Shown: positions 5,895 to 12,521, counted from the stretch's first letter. The stretch is 12,742 nucleotides of DNA from a bacterium (GCA_014382085.1 JACNKJ010000029.1:1-12742), one strand, 5' to 3'. Notes: generated by a model not told the origin, from the sequence alone. Numbers and translations: made by a program.

Positions 5895-7232
5895 CTAGCT
5901 GACCGTCAGTTCGGCGGCTTCTTCCACGATGGCCACGCTTGCGCTGGCGCCAATGCGTGTGGCGCCAGCCTCGAGCATGCGTTTGGCATCGCTATAGCTG
6001 CGTATGCCACCTGAAGCCTTCACTTCCATGCCGGCCGAGCGCACTTCTTCGGCCATTAGGGCCACGTCTTCAGCGGTAGCGCCGCCTGGACCAAATCCGG
6101 TGGACGTTTTCACGAAGTGGGCGCGAGCTTTACGCGCCAGGCGACAGGCGATGCGTTTTTCTTCATCGTTCAGCATGGCGGTTTCCAGGATAACCTTACA
6201 AACGGCGCTGCCGTCGCGACTGGCCTCGGTGACCGCGCGGATATCCTTGAGCACCAGGTCATGGTCGCCACTCTTGAGGGCGCCCACGTTGATCACCATG
6301 TCCACTTCCTTGGCTCCGTCGCGAATGGCGCGGCGGGCCTCCAGGCCCTTGAGCTCGGGAGTGTTTGCGCCCAGGGGGAAACCCACCACCGAGCATGCCA
6401 GCACGCGGGAGCCGGCAAGCTCCTTGGCCACAGTGGCGATCCATGTGGGGTTCACGCAGACCGAACGAAAGCCATGCTCTCTGGCTTCGGCACAGAGCGC
6501 GACCACTTGCTCGCGAGTCGCGTCGGCCTTGAGAATGGTGTGGTCGATGGTATGGGCGATGTCCTCGGGAATGCTGCCTGCGGTCCCGGGACCGGTGCTC
6601 AAGGCGCCTGCCCCCATTTCTATGAGCCGGCGTGCCGTTTCCGGCTGATCGGCCACTCCGGGCGCTTTGGGCAAAGCCATGCGATCGCCCAAGAGACTGT
6701 GAAGTCGGTCGACAATGCGCTCCAGATCGGCCTCGCAGATCTCAAGGGGGCCAGCCTCCGCCGGGCTCTCACCCGTCCCGACGGAGGAGGCCGAAGCGCT
6801 TGCCACGCTTTCGATCATATTCGCGCGTCTCAGGTGACGCTCTTCCGTGCAATCGGTGGCCAGGAATACATCCACAATCTGCCTGGCAAGGGCGGGACCG
6901 ATCAGTCCGGCTCCCAGGCTGAGAACGTTGGCGTCATTGTGCTCGCGGCTGTTTCTGGCGCTGGATAAGTCGTAGGCCAGAGCCGCGCGCACTCCGGGCA
7001 CCTTGTTGGCGGCCATGGAGGAACCGATACCGGCACCGTCCATAATGATACCCCGCTCACCCTGCCCCCCCGCCACGGCCTCGGCCACGGCACGGGCAAA
7101 TACGGGATAGTCCACTGCTTCAGATGATGAAGTACCCAGATCGATCACATTGTGGCCCTGGGATCGCAGGTGCTTTGCCAACACCTGCTTCAGCTCGAAG
7201 CCCGAATGATCTGATCCGATAACGACTTGCAC
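5895..7232 (-). CDS. rpiB-deoC: RpiB-DeoC fusion: sugar-phosphate isomerase domain plus deoxyribose-phosphate aldolase
   Basis: The 445-residue bifunctional protein has an N-terminal RpiB/LacAB domain (about 1-142): [46 protein letters not shown] and [13 protein letters not shown]. The catalytic Cys of E. coli-type RpiB (CGTGIG) is replaced by Asp65 (DGAGIG). A Ser/Ala/Gly-rich linker follows, with an amphipathic helix at about 165-184 ([19 protein letters not shown]) that looks like an encapsulation peptide. The DeoC domain (about 222-445) keeps the aldolase residues: Asp311 in EVDMVINVG, Schiff-base Lys375 in FVKTSTGF, and Lys405 in EVKASGGIR. It should cleave 2-deoxyribose-5-phosphate to glyceraldehyde-3-phosphate and acetaldehyde, which feeds the aldehyde dehydrogenase of the operon. 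The start chosen is GTG at 7232: GAGGG lies 8 bases upstream and the first residues MQVVIGSD match RpiB N-termini; an ATG at 7313 would overlap the regulator gene. It lies 19 bases after the regulator. Confidence 0.93.
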   Translation of the reverse strand: MQVVIGSDHSGFELKQVLAKHLRSQGHNVIDLGTSSSEAVDYPVFARAVAEAVAGGQGERGIIMDGAGIGSSMAANKVPGVRAALAYDLSSARNSREHNDANVLSLGAGLIGPALARQIVDVFLATDCTEERHLRRANMIESVASASASSVGTGESPAEAGPLEICEADLERIVDRLHSLLGDRMALPKAPGVADQPETARRLIEMGAGALSTGPGTAGSIPEDIAHTIDHTILKADATREQVVALCAEAREHGFRSVCVNPTWIATVAKELAGSRVLACSVVGFPLGANTPELKGLEARRAIRDGAKEVDMVINVGALKSGDHDLVLKDIRAVTEASRDGSAVCKVILETAMLNDEEKRIACRLARKARAHFVKTSTGFGPGGATAEDVALMAEEVRSAGMEVKASGGIRSYSDAKRMLEAGATRIGASASVAIVEEAAELTVS

Positions 7233-7251
7233 GAATCTCACCCTCTCGACT

Positions 7252-7602
7252 TCAAGACCAAACCTGGGAGTCGTCTTCGCGCTCCCCGGCCAGAACGGGA
7301 CGAATGACACCATCCGCGCTCTTCAGTATGGACTGCAACTTCCGAACATGAAGCCTTAACCGCTCAAGTCCAAGCTCCGTCAGGTGGAATTGGGTGAATG
7401 AACGCCGGCCCTTCATGCTTTTCTGGATCTCAACATAGCCCGCAGCCTCGAGTTTGCGAGTCTGGACGTGCAAGTTGCCATCGGCCAGCCCCGTTCTCCT
7501 CTTCAGGTCCGTAAAGCTAAGAGATTCACCAGGTGCAAGGGCCGCCAGAATGGACAGACGGGCCGGCGAGGTAATGTTTTCGTCGAAATCCCAATTCCCC
7601 AT
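7252..7602 (-). CDS. Winged-helix transcriptional regulator of the BMC operon
   Basis: The 116-residue protein is a small MarR/ArsR-like DNA-binding protein of the single winged-helix kind. After a short N-terminus with [14 protein letters not shown] (13-26), the helix-turn-helix spans about 30-57 ([30 protein letters not shown]), followed by a wing ([18 protein letters not shown], 61-78) and a C-terminal dimerisation-type helix (79-97). No ligand-binding domain is visible, so any effector would bind the dimer or wing region. It is the first gene of the operon, 19 bases before the RpiB-DeoC gene, and operator-like inverted repeats overlap its promoter and start. This suggests an autoregulated local repressor of the BMC operon. 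The SD AAAGGG lies inside the start-proximal repeat. Family call is firm; the regulatory role is inferred from position. Confidence 0.85.
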   Translation of the reverse strand: MGNWDFDENITSPARLSILAALAPGESLSFTDLKRRTGLADGNLHVQTRKLEAAGYVEIQKSMKGRRSFTQFHLTELGLERLRLHVRKLQSILKSADGVIRPVLAGEREDDSQVWS

Positions 7603-7620
7603 ACTATCCCTTTCGATAGT
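7603..7620. promoter_or_regulatory. Palindromic operator candidate at the regulator start
   Basis: ACTATC (7603-7608) and GATAGT (7615-7620) are perfect 6-bp inverted arms around CCTTTC and directly abut the start codon of the regulator gene. The middle holds the gene's SD (AAAGGG on the minus strand), so a bound protein, or an RNA hairpin, could also hide the ribosome site. The 8-mer ATCGAAAG is contained in it on the minus strand (7610-7617). Confidence 0.55.
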
Positions 7621-7631
7621 TTTGCTTCACC

Positions 7632-7645
7632 ATCGAAAGCTATCG
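7632..7645. promoter_or_regulatory. Second operator candidate, overlapping the -10 box
   Basis: ATCGAAAGCTATCG on the plus strand repeats the 8-mer ATCGAAAG (7632-7639) of the start-proximal site in opposite orientation. The centres of the two 8-mers are 22 bases apart, about two helical turns. It covers the predicted -10 element (7637-7642). Confidence 0.5.
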
Positions 7646-7666
7646 CTCTTGCAAGAATAGTGTCAA
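7637..7666 (-). promoter_or_regulatory. Promoter of the BMC operon
   Basis: On the minus strand a perfect TTGACA -35 (7661-7666) is followed after 18 bases by TAGCTT (7637-7642) as a partial -10. Transcription would start near 7630, about 28 bases before the regulator ATG. No other promoter-like sequence was found between here and the end of the operon, and the gaps between the genes are 21 bases or less. Confidence 0.55.
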
Positions 7667-7691
7667 GGGATTTTCACCGACTTAGCCCCGA

Positions 7692-7716
7692 GCACTTCAT
7701 AAAATGAAGATAGTGC
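7692..7716. repeat. Imperfect inverted repeat upstream of the BMC promoter
   Basis: GCAC-TTCAT (7692-7700), a 3-base loop, then ATGAA (7704-7708), a 4-base bulge and GTGC (7713-7716) form an interrupted stem in the divergent gap. It has no T-run. Its role is unknown; it could be an additional protein site. Confidence 0.3.
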
Positions 7717-7819
7717 CGAGACCCTACCTTCCAATATTTGCTAGAATCACGGCAAGCCCTGGGCTCCAATCAATCGTAGCTGTGCTAGATAGAGGACTTC
7801 GATTCTTCAGGAGCCTGCA

Positions 7820-8232
7820 ATGTCTCGATCTATGAAATCACATCGATTCGTGATTCTATTCTTCAACGCAAGCCTTTTTTCAGAGTTTTAACTCGCGAGC
7901 ATTATTGCGTCATCAGCCCAGCAGTTAGCACCGGATGCCCCCGATCCCAGGGCATGGGACACGCCTACACCGCCCTGGCAGAGGGATCCAGCGCCCCTTA
8001 CTGGAATCCAACGGCTCTCGGCCTTCAGGCCCCCTTTGACAGATCTGCGAGGGTTGTGGAAGGCTCGACAAGTGGATACGGTTTTGGATTTGACTTGCTA
8101 CTAGGTCATCGAGTTTTTCACAGGGTCAGCGCCCGTTACGACTATGCCAAAGTGCCCCAAGGATCAGGTTTCTCAAGAGTCGAGAAGAAGTCTTGGTCGC
8201 TCCGACTCGATGCTACACGGCCTTGGCTCTAG
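7820..8232 (+). pseudogene. Decayed FadL/PorV-like outer-membrane protein gene
   Basis: An SD (AGGAG, 7809-7813) and ATG at 7820 begin a signal-peptide-like sequence (MSRSMKSHRFVILFFNASLF), broken by TAA at 7889-7891. The same frame continues as LASIIASSAQQLAPDAPDPRA, a typical cleavage region. The frame then changes at about 7953. Adding one base there joins ...PDPRA to MGHAYTALAEGSSAPYWNPT, the N-terminal strand and D/E-x-S-A-x-Y-W-N-P signature of the FadL/PorV/TraF-like outer-membrane beta-barrel superfamily. The second frame runs about 90 residues and stops at 8232, far short of the usual 300 or more. So there is one nonsense change, one 1-base deletion and loss of the 3' part. It is not expected to be functional. 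It lies between the BMC regulator (divergent) and a convergent minus-strand gene. Confidence 0.65.
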
Positions 8233-8274
8233 ATCAGAGAAGGCCATCCACGAAGAGGCAAACCGGGACCATTC

Positions 8275-9420
8275 CTATTCGATGGCTAAGTGAGGATAGC
8301 CGGATTGGCGACTCTGAAAGGACAGAATGTTTGGCTTCTGAATCACTCCATCATCGATTTCTATGGCCCGTCGAATGGTTTCATTTTGCTGCCAGCCAGC
8401 TCGGCCACCCACAACTGTCGGTAAGTGGACTATGAGGGCGGCAGAAACAGATCGCGACGCACTTTCCCAGAGATAGCTAGGTGTATGATCCACAGCATAG
8501 TAGTCGATTGATCCAATTTTTATCACTGGTTCCTTGAATGTCGTGGGTCTGGCGAAGTGGAAGCCCATCCCCTCGTCGCAACTGACATCAATGATCAGGC
8601 AGTCCGGCATTAGGGATGAGTGTTCCTCTTCGGTCACGAAATGCACCGGATGATCAGGTTCCTGAAAAATGCCATTAATAATAATGTCTGATTCGCGAAT
8701 CAGTTGAGCCAAGGGCCGCTCAGTGCCATCGTGCTCTACCACCATCATGCGCGCTTCGCCTTCCCTGCCTTCGCGGATTCGGACATAGTGACAATCCAGC
8801 ACCTCTTCACGAACCTCGTGATCGGCACGTTGAATGCAGATTGTGATATCTCTAAAGCCACGCGCCTTAAGGGCGTAAATGGCACCACGGCTGACCGCGC
8901 CAAAACTGAAAATGATCGCTTTGCGTTGCTTGCCATAATGTCCGTCGATTCCTCTTAGCTGCAAGGCATGCAATACCGCGCAGTAACCCGCCATTTCATT
9001 GTTCTTGTAAAAAGTGTGCCGTCCAATCTGTCCCGTGGGCCCCCAAACGAACATTTCCTCAAAGGCAATAAGCGTCTGTTTGCGATCGATCGCGGTTTGT
9101 GTGATCTCCCTTTGCTGTACACAATGAGGCCAACCCCAAAGGATTCCTCCTTCGCGGAGTTCTTTTAAATCAGACAACACCGGCTTTGGGATTATGACAT
9201 TCCCGATGTCGGTCAATAATTCTTGGCGTGATGCAACCCCTCCCGTCTGGTCGGCAATCTCCGAGTCTGCAATGCCAAAGCGTGATCCGTAGCCCTCTTC
9301 AAAGATCAGTTGTTTACGCACGAGTTCGGGAATGCGCGGCAAATGTTCCGGATGAATTGGAACACGTCGCTCATTCTCTTTTTTTGATGTCCCAATAACG
9401 CCAAATGTAATTTCACTCAT
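8275..9420 (-). CDS. N5-(carboxyethyl)ornithine synthase / alanine dehydrogenase-like enzyme
   Basis: The 381-residue protein belongs to the alanine dehydrogenase/PNT superfamily. Its N-terminal domain starts ITFGVIGTSKKENERRVPIH (4-23), the K-E-N-E-x-R pattern of substrate-binding residues, followed by EEGYGSRFGI. GWPHCVQQREIT (97-108) and FEEMFVWG (120-127) resemble the N5-(carboxyethyl)ornithine synthase branch, as does the end YYAVDHTPSYLWESASRSVS (307-326). The Rossmann segment is IIFSFGAVSRGAIYALKARG (169-188), with a modified Gly-rich loop. The likely reaction is an NAD(P)H-linked reductive condensation of pyruvate with an amino acid, or its reverse; the substrate is uncertain. At 381 residues it is longer than the Lactococcus enzyme as I recall it (about 313). 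ATG at 9420 was chosen for the SD AAGGA 6 bases upstream and the family-like N-terminus; an upstream in-frame ATG at 9567 would add 49 unrelated residues. It appears monocistronic, in DNA of visibly lower GC than the BMC genes. Confidence 0.75.
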   Translation of the reverse strand: MSEITFGVIGTSKKENERRVPIHPEHLPRIPELVRKQLIFEEGYGSRFGIADSEIADQTGGVASRQELLTDIGNVIIPKPVLSDLKELREGGILWGWPHCVQQREITQTAIDRKQTLIAFEEMFVWGPTGQIGRHTFYKNNEMAGYCAVLHALQLRGIDGHYGKQRKAIIFSFGAVSRGAIYALKARGFRDITICIQRADHEVREEVLDCHYVRIREGREGEARMMVVEHDGTERPLAQLIRESDIIINGIFQEPDHPVHFVTEEEHSSLMPDCLIIDVSCDEGMGFHFARPTTFKEPVIKIGSIDYYAVDHTPSYLWESASRSVSAALIVHLPTVVGGRAGWQQNETIRRAIEIDDGVIQKPNILSFQSRQSGYPHLAIE

Positions 9421-9616
9421 ATCGCTTCCTTCAAAGAATGATTCGTTGGATGAAAAAGAGGCTTCATACTTTAGATCAATCGAGGGGAGTCTACATGATT
9501 GGAGGAGAGTATTCTTGGAATTGGGGAAAATGCCGGGCAGATATCGTGGACTACGATCTAATTCCAACCTGTAATCGGAAACCCGTGCGGCTCTAATTTT
9601 GCAGACACCTGCACCT

Positions 9617-9652
9617 TAAACTCAAACCCCCGCGCGGAATCACACGCAGGGG
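9617..9652 (-). terminator. Probable intrinsic terminator of the satD-helicase operon
   Basis: On the minus strand CCCCTGCG (9645-9652) pairs with CGCGGGGG (9627-9634) as an 8-bp stem with one G-U pair and a 10-base loop, directly followed by the T-rich GTTTGAGTTT (9617-9626). It lies about 110 bases after the helicase stop. The T-run is interrupted, so strength is uncertain. Confidence 0.5.
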
Positions 9653-9679
9653 CTGAGTGGGTACAGCTTTTGGGTACTG

Positions 9680-9743
9680 CGAGGAAGCCTCGATAGACGT
9701 CTCTATATTGTGAGGCCATCGCTAGGCTCGCTCAGCCTCGATA
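9680..9743. repeat. Small inverted and direct repeats after the helicase gene
   Basis: AGCCTCGATA occurs twice (9686-9695 and 9734-9743). Each copy shares bases with an inverted repeat: CGAGG/CCTCG (9680-9684 and 9688-9692) and AGGCT/AGCCT (9724-9728 and 9734-9738). They may be mRNA 3' structures protecting or ending the transcript; no T-run follows. Confidence 0.35.
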
Positions 9744-9764
9744 AACTGTCAATGATTATTCACG

Positions 9765-10964
9765 CTATAGGCGGCGGCGACCTGGCCGGCGAGCGCGTCC
9801 TGGAGATTTCGATGTACCACGACCCAGGGACGCCCAGGGCGGCGGCGGATAGGGAAAGTCTTCGAGCAGACGAATTTCCACTTCCTCGCCAAGCACTTTT
9901 TCGATGGCCTTCACCACCATCAAATCTTCGTGAGTAACCAGGGTGAAAGCGTCGCCGGTTTTGGCGGCACGGCCGGTGCGCCCGATGCGGTGCGTGTAAT
10001 CATCCACCGTGGGCGGCATGTCGTAGTTGATCACGTGGCTGACCATGCTGATGTCCAGACCTCGCGCTGCGATGTCCGTGGCCACGAGAATCTGCACTTT
10101 GCCTGCGCGAAAACCTTCGAGGGCTTCCTTGCGCTTGGGCTGAGGCATATCCCCCTGCAAGATGTTCACGCTCAGGCCCGACTTCTTCATCTCCCGTCCG
10201 AGTAATTCCGCCCCAGCCTTTGTTCGGGTAAAGACCAGCACCGACTCGGTACTCGTGCGCTTAAGCAGTTCTAGAAGCAACTCGGTTTTGTACATGGGAT
10301 TCACGGGGTAGAGCGCGTGAGCCACCGAGTCCACCGGCTTAGAATGCGCGATCTCCACGTTCACGGGCTCAAAAAGAATTTCCTCTGCCAATCGCCGAAT
10401 GGTTGAAGGCATGGTGGCCGAAAATAGCAGAGTCTGTCGCTCCACCGGCAGGCGCCCCAGGATCTTCCGAATGTCCGGCAGAAAACCCATGTCGAACATG
10501 CGGTCGGCTTCGTCCAGCACCAAGATTTCCAAGGTCGAAGGATCGATGGTTCCACGATCCATGTGATCGGGAAGACGCCCCGGCGTTGCCACGATAATGT
10601 CGACGCCCGCCTCAAGCGCTCTGATCTGAGGCTTGTACTTGGTGCCACCATAAACCGTGATGGCCTTAACCTTGGTCTTTCGCCCGAGATCTTCAATGGC
10701 TTGGAAAATCTGCTCAGCCAACTCCCGCGTGGGCGCGATGATCAAGCCGCGCAGGCCCTTGCCCTTCTCCACCGTGAAGTGATGCAACATGGGAAGCACG
10801 AAGGCGGCGGTCTTTCCGGTACCCGTTGCGGCAAGGCCTAGTACGTCGTTGCCATCCATGATGGGCCCGATGGATTTTTCTTGAATGGGCGTAGGAGTAC
10901 TGAAGCCCAAGGCGTTGACGCCCGCGAGAACCTTGCTGTTAAGTCCAAAATCCTTGAAGTTCAA
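9765..10964 (-). CDS. DEAD-box ATP-dependent RNA helicase (RhlE-like)
   Basis: The 399-residue protein unwinds RNA with ATP in the cytoplasm; RhlE-type proteins act in ribosome assembly and RNA decay. All helicase motifs are present: Q motif GFSTPTPIQ (20-28), Walker A ATGTGKT (46-52), PTRELA (78-83), TPGR (127-130), DEAD (151-154), SAT (182-184), ARGLD (300-304) and HRIGRTGR (325-332). After the core there is a short Pro-rich and then basic tail (PPPP near 373-376, ending in RARRPGRRRL) typical of RNA-binding extensions but short for the family. The start is TTG at 10964, with GGAAAG upstream; the second residue onward (NFKDFGL) matches family N-termini and no better ATG exists. It follows the DUF3307 gene by 14 bases, so it is probably the third gene of the satD operon. 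Confidence 0.93.
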   Translation of the reverse strand: MNFKDFGLNSKVLAGVNALGFSTPTPIQEKSIGPIMDGNDVLGLAATGTGKTAAFVLPMLHHFTVEKGKGLRGLIIAPTRELAEQIFQAIEDLGRKTKVKAITVYGGTKYKPQIRALEAGVDIIVATPGRLPDHMDRGTIDPSTLEILVLDEADRMFDMGFLPDIRKILGRLPVERQTLLFSATMPSTIRRLAEEILFEPVNVEIAHSKPVDSVAHALYPVNPMYKTELLLELLKRTSTESVLVFTRTKAGAELLGREMKKSGLSVNILQGDMPQPKRKEALEGFRAGKVQILVATDIAARGLDISMVSHVINYDMPPTVDDYTHRIGRTGRAAKTGDAFTLVTHEDLMVVKAIEKVLGEEVEIRLLEDFPYPPPPWASLGRGTSKSPGRARRPGRRRL

Positions 10965-10978
10965 ACTGTTTCTTTCCG

Positions 10979-11746
10979 TTAGAGAAGCCCCAGAAGCAAA
11001 CTCACCGTCACTCCACTGAGGAGTGCGACCAGCACACTTGAGAGGGTTCCGATAAGGTAGTAATCGGCGAAGCCCTTTTCATCGAGTTCCTTGAATCGAG
11101 CGATGGATTTCGCCGCTATCACAAAGCCTAAAGCCCCCCAGTGGCCCATGAGAACCATCAGAAATAGAATAAACCGCTCGAGGATGCCGATCATCAAACC
11201 CATTGCGTACGCACTGCTTCGGGCCTCTCGAAGTGAGGCACCGATATCGGGGAATCGACCTAAGATCAAACGCACAACGGCGGTACCACCCTTGCCGTTG
11301 AAGGCAAATCCCCCCAGGATGACCATCGCCCGGGTGAAGGAGTCTAGGTTTTCCGCCGACAAGAGCTCTGTGTGCAAGATTTCAGCACTCGAGACTATCC
11401 AAGCCAAGGTAATCAAAGTGCTAAGATGGAGGCCTTGGTCCAAAGAAAACCCCAGAAGGCTTTTGCCCTCGTTGCCATAGATGCGCGGCTTGAGCCAATC
11501 GATCCCAATGTGCACCAGGGCCAATGCAAACATGCTTATTAGGATCAGCCCGCTCCAGAATGGGAATATAACTAAGCTGTGAACCACGAAAGTCCATAGC
11601 CCATGCTGAAGCAGCGACTTGATGCTTCGCCCTTTGTTCCTGGCGATTGTGGAGCTTTGGAAGAAGAAGTCCGAAAGGATGTGCCCGGCCAGCAGAAGAA
11701 GGAAGAAGCGCAAGGTCATGCCATCGATAGCAATGGTAAGATTCAT
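10979..11746 (-). CDS. DUF3307 family membrane protein
   Basis: The 255-residue integral membrane protein has hydrophobic segments at roughly 11-30, 50-80, 105-122, 192-212 and 230-255. The conserved polar residues of the family are in place: HILSDFFFQ (21-29), LLQHGLW (45-51), HIGIDWLKPRIYG (79-91) and FSLDQGLHL near 100-108. These His/Asp/Gln positions within the membrane look like a possible metal or catalytic site, but no function is established for the family. Its ATG overlaps the satD stop in an ATGA junction (11743-11746), so the two are translationally coupled. By recall, satD and DUF3307 genes are frequent neighbours in diverse bacteria, which supports a shared role; what that role is remains unknown. 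Confidence 0.8.
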   Translation of the reverse strand: MNLTIAIDGMTLRFFLLLLAGHILSDFFFQSSTIARNKGRSIKSLLQHGLWTFVVHSLVIFPFWSGLILISMFALALVHIGIDWLKPRIYGNEGKSLLGFSLDQGLHLSTLITLAWIVSSAEILHTELLSAENLDSFTRAMVILGGFAFNGKGGTAVVRLILGRFPDIGASLREARSSAYAMGLMIGILERFILFLMVLMGHWGALGFVIAAKSIARFKELDEKGFADYYLIGTLSSVLVALLSGVTVSLLLGLL

Positions 11747-12432
11747 GATCCGACCTTCCCACTCGTCAAAGATTCCTCTACTTCCGCAAAATCATTCATC
11801 AGATACCAGAGTGACATGTTTGCCTCTGCCACCTGTTTGTACAGAGCCGATTTCAGTGTTTCGCTCACGACTGAATTCGACACTCCACGGAGCTGCGCGA
11901 CATCTTTTTGTCGCATTTCTTCACTGCTCATGAACCTAACAGTCTCTTCCTGAGCCGGCTTCCATCGACGGCGGATGCCATCCATCAATCCGAATACGCC
12001 GTTGAGCGCCAAGTCCCTTTCCTCGCCAAATCCCTTCACCACGATTCTGCGATCCGCACCTTTAGCTTGGAGTACCGCCTCACGCGCCGCGTGGAAACAT
12101 GGGCCATCCATACCAATGGCCTCAGCCTTCAGTTCGGTAGACAGCCCTCCCCATCCCAGGCCATATCGGATAGGTAGACCTTCCATTTGCCGATGGATGG
12201 AATCAATGAGGAATAGGGAATAGCCGGGAATCTTGATAAGACCTTGGAATTCGTCGCCGAGAGTAAGAATGAATTGGGCTGCCAGGAACTTAGCGAATTC
12301 TCGGTTCACAGTCTTAAGGGCCGCTTCTAGGCGTGACTGGGTGGCGGCTCGGTCACGATCCTCACGTGAGCGCTCCAGATCCCCAATAATGGCGAGGTAG
12401 TGTTGTTCGCCTTTTTGACCGAACTCATTCAT
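11743..12432 (-). CDS. satD: SatD family protein with C-terminal helix-turn-helix
   Basis: The 229-residue protein has the SatD pattern: YLAIIGDLERSREDRDRAA (12-30) at the start, FILTLGDEFQGLI (54-66) in the middle, and PIRYGLGWGGLSTE (87-100). The name comes from the Streptococcus mutans sat locus, linked to acid tolerance; the biochemical function is not known. The I-G-D and G-D-E-F segments recall nucleotide-cyclase-fold enzymes, but this is only a resemblance. Residues about 173-196 (MRQKDVAQLRGVSNSVVSET...) read as a helix-turn-helix, so the protein may bind DNA and control its own promoter, where three palindromic elements lie. ATG at 12432 fits the family N-terminus; no SD precedes it, and the predicted transcription start falls within a few bases of the ATG. 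It leads the satD-DUF3307-helicase operon. Confidence 0.8.
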   Translation of the reverse strand: MNEFGQKGEQHYLAIIGDLERSREDRDRAATQSRLEAALKTVNREFAKFLAAQFILTLGDEFQGLIKIPGYSLFLIDSIHRQMEGLPIRYGLGWGGLSTELKAEAIGMDGPCFHAAREAVLQAKGADRRIVVKGFGEERDLALNGVFGLMDGIRRRWKPAQEETVRFMSSEEMRQKDVAQLRGVSNSVVSETLKSALYKQVAEANMSLWYLMNDFAEVEESLTSGKVGS

Positions 12433-12434
12433 AG

Positions 12435-12452
12435 TTCGGCAAAATAGCCTAA
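12435..12452. promoter_or_regulatory. Operator candidate O1, covering the -10 box
   Basis: TTCGGC-AAAATA-GCCTAA is an imperfect palindrome (6-bp arms, 6-base centre). It starts 3 bases from the satD start codon and covers the predicted -10 element, an ideal position for repression. Confidence 0.6.
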
Positions 12453-12469
12453 ACAGTCTGAGCTGTCAA
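12441..12469 (-). promoter_or_regulatory. Promoter of the satD operon
   Basis: On the minus strand a perfect TTGACA (12464-12469), a 17-base spacer and TATTTT (12441-12446) make a good sigma-70-type promoter. The expected start point is around 12432-12435, at or just before the satD ATG, so the mRNA would be leaderless or nearly so. Confidence 0.65.
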
Positions 12470-12473
12470 GGGC

Positions 12474-12491
12474 TTAGGCTAAATTGCCGAA
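12474..12491. promoter_or_regulatory. Operator candidate O2, just upstream of the -35 box
   Basis: TTAGGC-TAAATT-GCCGAA is the inverted counterpart of O1: its reverse complement matches O1 at 16 of 18 positions. The two together form a long inverted repeat with a 21-base centre that encloses the promoter. Confidence 0.6.
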
Positions 12492-12503
12492 TCGAGGACA
12501 TAT

Positions 12504-12521
12504 TTCGGCTATTTACCCTAC
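12504..12521. promoter_or_regulatory. Operator candidate O3, distal
   Basis: TTCGGC-TATTTA-CCCTAC matches the reverse complement of O2 at 15 of 18 positions. It lies between O2 and the stop of the upstream SUMF1-domain gene and is the weakest of the three copies. Confidence 0.45.

Larger units (their letters stand above)
9421..9764. other. Non-coding stretch between the ornithine-synthase-like gene and the helicase
   Basis: No convincing gene is visible in this 344-base stretch. It should contain the upstream region of the 8275-9420 gene, although no good sigma-70 promoter could be recognised there, and the 3' end of the helicase operon with a terminator-like hairpin. Two small inverted repeats and a 10-base direct repeat lie near the helicase stop. 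Short reading frames across it overlap real genes in other frames and have no family signature. Confidence 0.5.

Noticed and set aside
6004..6968. Plus-strand open frames of over 200 codons opposite the RpiB-DeoC gene
   Set aside because: The opposite strand carries intact RpiB and DeoC motifs; the plus-strand translations are Ser/Arg/His-rich without any recognisable domain.
7233..7313. Longer RpiB-DeoC starting at ATG 7313
   Set aside because: It would overlap the regulator gene by 62 bases and precede the RpiB strand with unrelated sequence; GTG at 7232 has a proper SD.
9661..9764. tRNA or small RNA gene in the repeats after the helicase
   Set aside because: No cloverleaf, T-loop sequence or CCA-adjacent acceptor pairing could be traced.
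9710..9937. Plus-strand 75-residue reading frame
   Set aside because: It overlaps the helicase C-terminus on the other strand, has no SD and no family signature.
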